NCBI GenBank assembly: GCA_014377445.1
Contig: JACMPP010000157.1
Span: forward strand, 1 to 37,019
From: Oligoflexus sp.
Lineage (GTDB): Bacteria; Bdellovibrionota_B; Oligoflexia; Oligoflexales; Oligoflexaceae
DNA: 37,019 bases
Direction: 5' to 3'
Shown one piece after another: positions 34,791 through 37,019 of this stretch; position 1 is the first letter of the stretch, and each line of letters opens with the position of its first letter. A program made the position numbers and the translations under genes. Under the pieces are notes generated by a model. It searched no databases and was not told the origin of the DNA. It saw nothing but the letters and a program-made list of their open reading frames with translations.

Positions 34791-35192
34791 ATGCCAAATT
34801 TACTAGTCAAAAGCCTTTCGTCCAAACTTGGCTTTGGGGCCCTGGTGGTTTCATTTTGGGCAGCTGCTTTTGCGGTTACTTTTTATGATGCCATACCAGC
34901 TTTAAGAGCAAGCTACGCCATCCTTCACAGAGAGAATTTTTGGAACCCATCCAAAAATCTTGAAGAAAGTATTACGGCTCAAAGGCAAATACAGGCGCAC
35001 TATTTATCTTATGGTGTTTATATTCCGCTCGATGATATTGTGATTGGTGCTCATATCTCTAATACGCAACCCTTAATGAAATCTATCGAAGGTGTGTGTG
35101 GCCCTGGTGCAACCGCTATCTGGGTGCCAGTGGCATTTCATTTTCCTATATTCGGAGAAAAGGTTTTCGAATGGTGCTTAGTGAGAACTTAG
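34791..35192 (+). CDS. hypothetical protein with one membrane helix
   Basis: 133 residues. One hydrophobic helix near the N-terminus (FGALVVSFWAAAFAVTFYDA) anchors it, followed by a soluble part with QRQIQAHYLSYGVYIPLDD and a Gly/Pro-rich end (GVCGPGATAIWVPVAFHF). No family recognised. The ribosome site is poor. The next ORF starts 22 bases before this one stops, in the +2 frame relative to it, so the pair is either translationally coupled or one gene split by a frameshift. The sequence quality stays protein-like up to the stop, which favours two genes, but the case is open. Confidence 0.55.
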   Translation: MPNLLVKSLSSKLGFGALVVSFWAAAFAVTFYDAIPALRASYAILHRENFWNPSKNLEESITAQRQIQAHYLSYGVYIPLDDIVIGAHISNTQPLMKSIEGVCGPGATAIWVPVAFHFPIFGEKVFEWCLVRT

Positions 35193-35926
35193 GTGTCCTC
35201 AATCCAACTGCAGAAAGTACCAGTCCTTTAGCCAAACTTAAGGCTGGAGCACGCGGCATTGCGATCGACGTGTTCGTGGGCGGCAGTGAGCAGACCCAGA
35301 CCGATACCTTTGTTGAAAGTCTAATTCAACAGTTTGTAAGCCAATACGGAACGAAACCGATCGTCGATGCGAAAGAGGAATTCTTTCTCAAGGGCGGCAA
35401 GATTTTTGCTGAAGACGACAACTATCATCAGCGCATCTATTATTTTCTCAATCACTTTATATTCGAGCGACCACTTAATAGTTTCAGTCGAACAACGCCA
35501 TTTCTCGAGTATTTGGAAGCGGGAAATACTGCACCCACGATCGAAGGCTACACGCATTCACTCTTCACAATTTTGAAAGTCCGACCCGACCACATTTTTT
35601 TAAAAGACCTCTTTTCAGAAAAAAAGCTGAGGGTCGACAAACAGGATTTGGAAGTGTTTGAGGGAATCGCCAAAGGCGATCTGTTTCAGGGCATATTGCT
35701 CCACCAGGGAACCACCACCTATCTCAGCCGGGGATTAATCTTCCATCCCAATCGTTCTCATAAAATAATCTTAAACCTCTTGAAACAAGAGCGAAAGAAC
35801 CAGCGTTTTGGCAAAGACCAAATCCTTTTCGCCCTCGCCCGTCAACAGCTTAAGCACACAAGATTAAAGCATGTAGACCCGAAAATTGTTTATCAGGATA
35901 ATCCTCTCCGTACATCACTCCTTTAA
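35171..35926 (+). CDS. hypothetical soluble protein
   Basis: 251 residues from the ATG at 35171, with AAGG seven bases upstream. It is a mixed alpha/beta protein without signal or membrane helix: IAIDVFVGGSEQTQTD, then YFLNHFIFERPLNSFSR, HSLFTILKVRPDHIFLKDLF, and a C-terminal basic helix (LLKQERKNQRFGKDQILFAL). No named family. The N-terminal frame extension to 35096 overlaps the upstream gene and has no ribosome site. It lies 59 bases before the pilB-like gene on the same strand, so the three genes could form an operon. Function not assigned. Confidence 0.6.
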   Translation: MVLSENLGVLNPTAESTSPLAKLKAGARGIAIDVFVGGSEQTQTDTFVESLIQQFVSQYGTKPIVDAKEEFFLKGGKIFAEDDNYHQRIYYFLNHFIFERPLNSFSRTTPFLEYLEAGNTAPTIEGYTHSLFTILKVRPDHIFLKDLFSEKKLRVDKQDLEVFEGIAKGDLFQGILLHQGTTTYLSRGLIFHPNRSHKIILNLLKQERKNQRFGKDQILFALARQQLKHTRLKHVDPKIVYQDNPLRTSLL

Positions 35927-35985
35927 GCTAACGCGCAATATTCCGATAACCCCATTGACCGACTTTATACGGTGGTGGGAGCGTT

Positions 35986-37019
35986 ATGCTGAGGCAATTC
36001 CAGGAAATAGCTGTTAATCAGCTCAAGATTGATGCTAAGGCACTTCAGGAAGCGGAAGCGTTTTCAAGACAGAAGGGTATTCTGCTCGTTCACTCGCTTA
36101 TCCGTCTAAAACTGGGTGAACCTGCCAAACTCCTGGCTGCTTGGGCACATTGTTTTCACGTGCGTATCGCTGATCTCGATGCCATGGACATTCCAGCAGA
36201 GATCATCAAACTGATCCCTGAGGTGCTCGCCAAGCAAGCGAGAGCGATCCCCATCGATCGAGTGGGCAACAACATCATCGTTGCAGTAGAGAACCCGCAC
36301 GACCTCAATACAGTGAACCTCCTCCAGCTCAAGACAGGCTTCTTACTTAAGACCGTATTGTCGAGCGAAGAGAAAATCAATAACGCCCTAACTCGCTACT
36401 ACCCTGCTTCGCAAGTCATCGACGTCAACAAATTCAGCAAGACGACGGCGATTGCCTCCAAGACCAAACCGACCGAACACCGACTCGTCATTGAAGAAGC
36501 GTCACCTGGTGATGATGCCCCGGCTCTCATTGATACCGTAATGCGCGCCTGCCTTTCGATGGGAGCATCAGATATCCACGTGGAACCCTATGAAAGCTAC
36601 ATGCGAATTCGTTTGCGTATCGACGGCGTTCTGCAAGAGATCGCTCGTCCGCCTGCCCATATGAAAGCAGCGGTTGCGTCGCGATTCAAGGTTATGGCAG
36701 GCCTAAAAATCGAGGAAAAGCGATTGCCGCAGGATGGTAACATCAACGCTACCATTGAAAACAAGCCGATCGACTTTCGTATCAACACCCTTCCAACCGT
36801 TCATGGGGAGAAGATCGTTCTTCGTATCTTGGACAAATCAAGCCTTCAGGTCGACATGACCAAGCTTGGTTTCGAACAAAGCGATTTGAACCGCTTCAAA
36901 GCCTCTATTCATAAACCCTACGGAATGGTTCTTGTAACAGGGCCTACCGGTTCTGGTAAAACGACAACGCTCTATTCGGCTCTCGCCGATCTAAACCAGG
37001 TGTCGGACAACATCATGAC
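35986..37019 (+). CDS. pilB: PilB/GspE-type secretion ATPase (3' end outside window)
   Basis: The frame starts at ATG 35986 (GGGAG four bases upstream) and stays open to the window edge, giving 344 residues. Residues 1-145 form a MshEN/GspE-N domain (RQKGILLVHSLIRL, IPIDRVGNNIIVAVENP). The N2 domain begins at GASDIHVEPYE, and KIEEKRLPQDGNI, LPTVHGEKIVLRIL and Walker A GPTGSGKTTTLY follow. The Walker B, Asp box and His box lie beyond the window. These ATPases drive type IV pilus extension or type II secretion by hexamer rotation. PilB is favoured by the N-terminal domain, but GspE cannot be excluded. Confidence 0.9.
   Translation, partial: MLRQFQEIAVNQLKIDAKALQEAEAFSRQKGILLVHSLIRLKLGEPAKLLAAWAHCFHVRIADLDAMDIPAEIIKLIPEVLAKQARAIPIDRVGNNIIVAVENPHDLNTVNLLQLKTGFLLKTVLSSEEKINNALTRYYPASQVIDVNKFSKTTAIASKTKPTEHRLVIEEASPGDDAPALIDTVMRACLSMGASDIHVEPYESYMRIRLRIDGVLQEIARPPAHMKAAVASRFKVMAGLKIEEKRLPQDGNINATIENKPIDFRINTLPTVHGEKIVLRILDKSSLQVDMTKLGFEQSDLNRFKASIHKPYGMVLVTGPTGSGKTTTLYSALADLNQVSDNIM

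Noticed and set aside
1..37019. CRISPR array, tRNA or rRNA genes
   Set aside because: No regularly spaced repeats and no recognisable structural RNA sequence were seen.

Overview
The window looks like chromosomal DNA of a Gram-negative, lipoprotein-rich bacterium. An Oligoflexia/Bdellovibrionota-like organism is my best guess. The basis is mid-range GC by eye, an mfd-ppiC-surA cluster, many exported or lipid-anchored hypothetical proteins, a GldA/GldF/GldG-like ABC system and a PilB-type ATPase. The lineage is inference; there is no rRNA, tRNA or CRISPR array in the window.

Left third (1-9295): a zone of gene decay. It holds the 3' end of an ISL3-type transposase, the N-terminal scrap of a second ISL3 transposase, a recombinase-like HTH fragment, a 200-bp nested palindrome (1274-1474), a frameshifted pseudopilin-like gene, a lipoprotein that runs into a transposase remnant, a VOC/glyoxalase gene broken by a frameshift and then cut off by that remnant, a lipoprotein gene with an in-frame TAG plus a frameshift, a LysR 3' remnant with an in-frame TGA, and a frameshifted SDR gene. 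Intact genes inside the zone are an M28 peptidase, a class I methyltransferase and an outer-membrane beta-barrel protein. The 27 kb to the right have long uninterrupted genes (mfd, pyc, a 1016-residue WD40 protein), so the clustered lesions are unlikely to be general sequencing error.

Middle (9467-15735): surface and periplasmic functions. There is a very large WD40 lipoprotein, two exported hypothetical proteins and a Tat-type lipoprotein tyrosinase with a Pro/Ala-rich linker.

Right (15916-37019): mostly housekeeping. On the minus strand mfd-ppiC-surA form an operon (DNA repair coupled to transcription, plus outer-membrane protein folding). Divergent from it is single-chain pyruvate carboxylase, ended by a terminator shared with lgt. 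lgt is the last gene of a four-gene membrane operon that includes a 47-residue ORF and a NuoN/antiporter-like protein. gpsA (phospholipid precursor supply) diverges from that operon. Next come a four-gene minus-strand ABC exporter cluster (ATPase, permease, GldG-like, DUF4340), then ihfA, a PduO-type cobalamin adenosyltransferase, an overlapping pair of hypothetical genes, and the 5' part of a pilB-like gene that runs off the window.

Starts were re-chosen where a Shine-Dalgarno sequence or signal peptide supported a position different from the longest ORF. All family calls are from motif recognition only; no database search was run.
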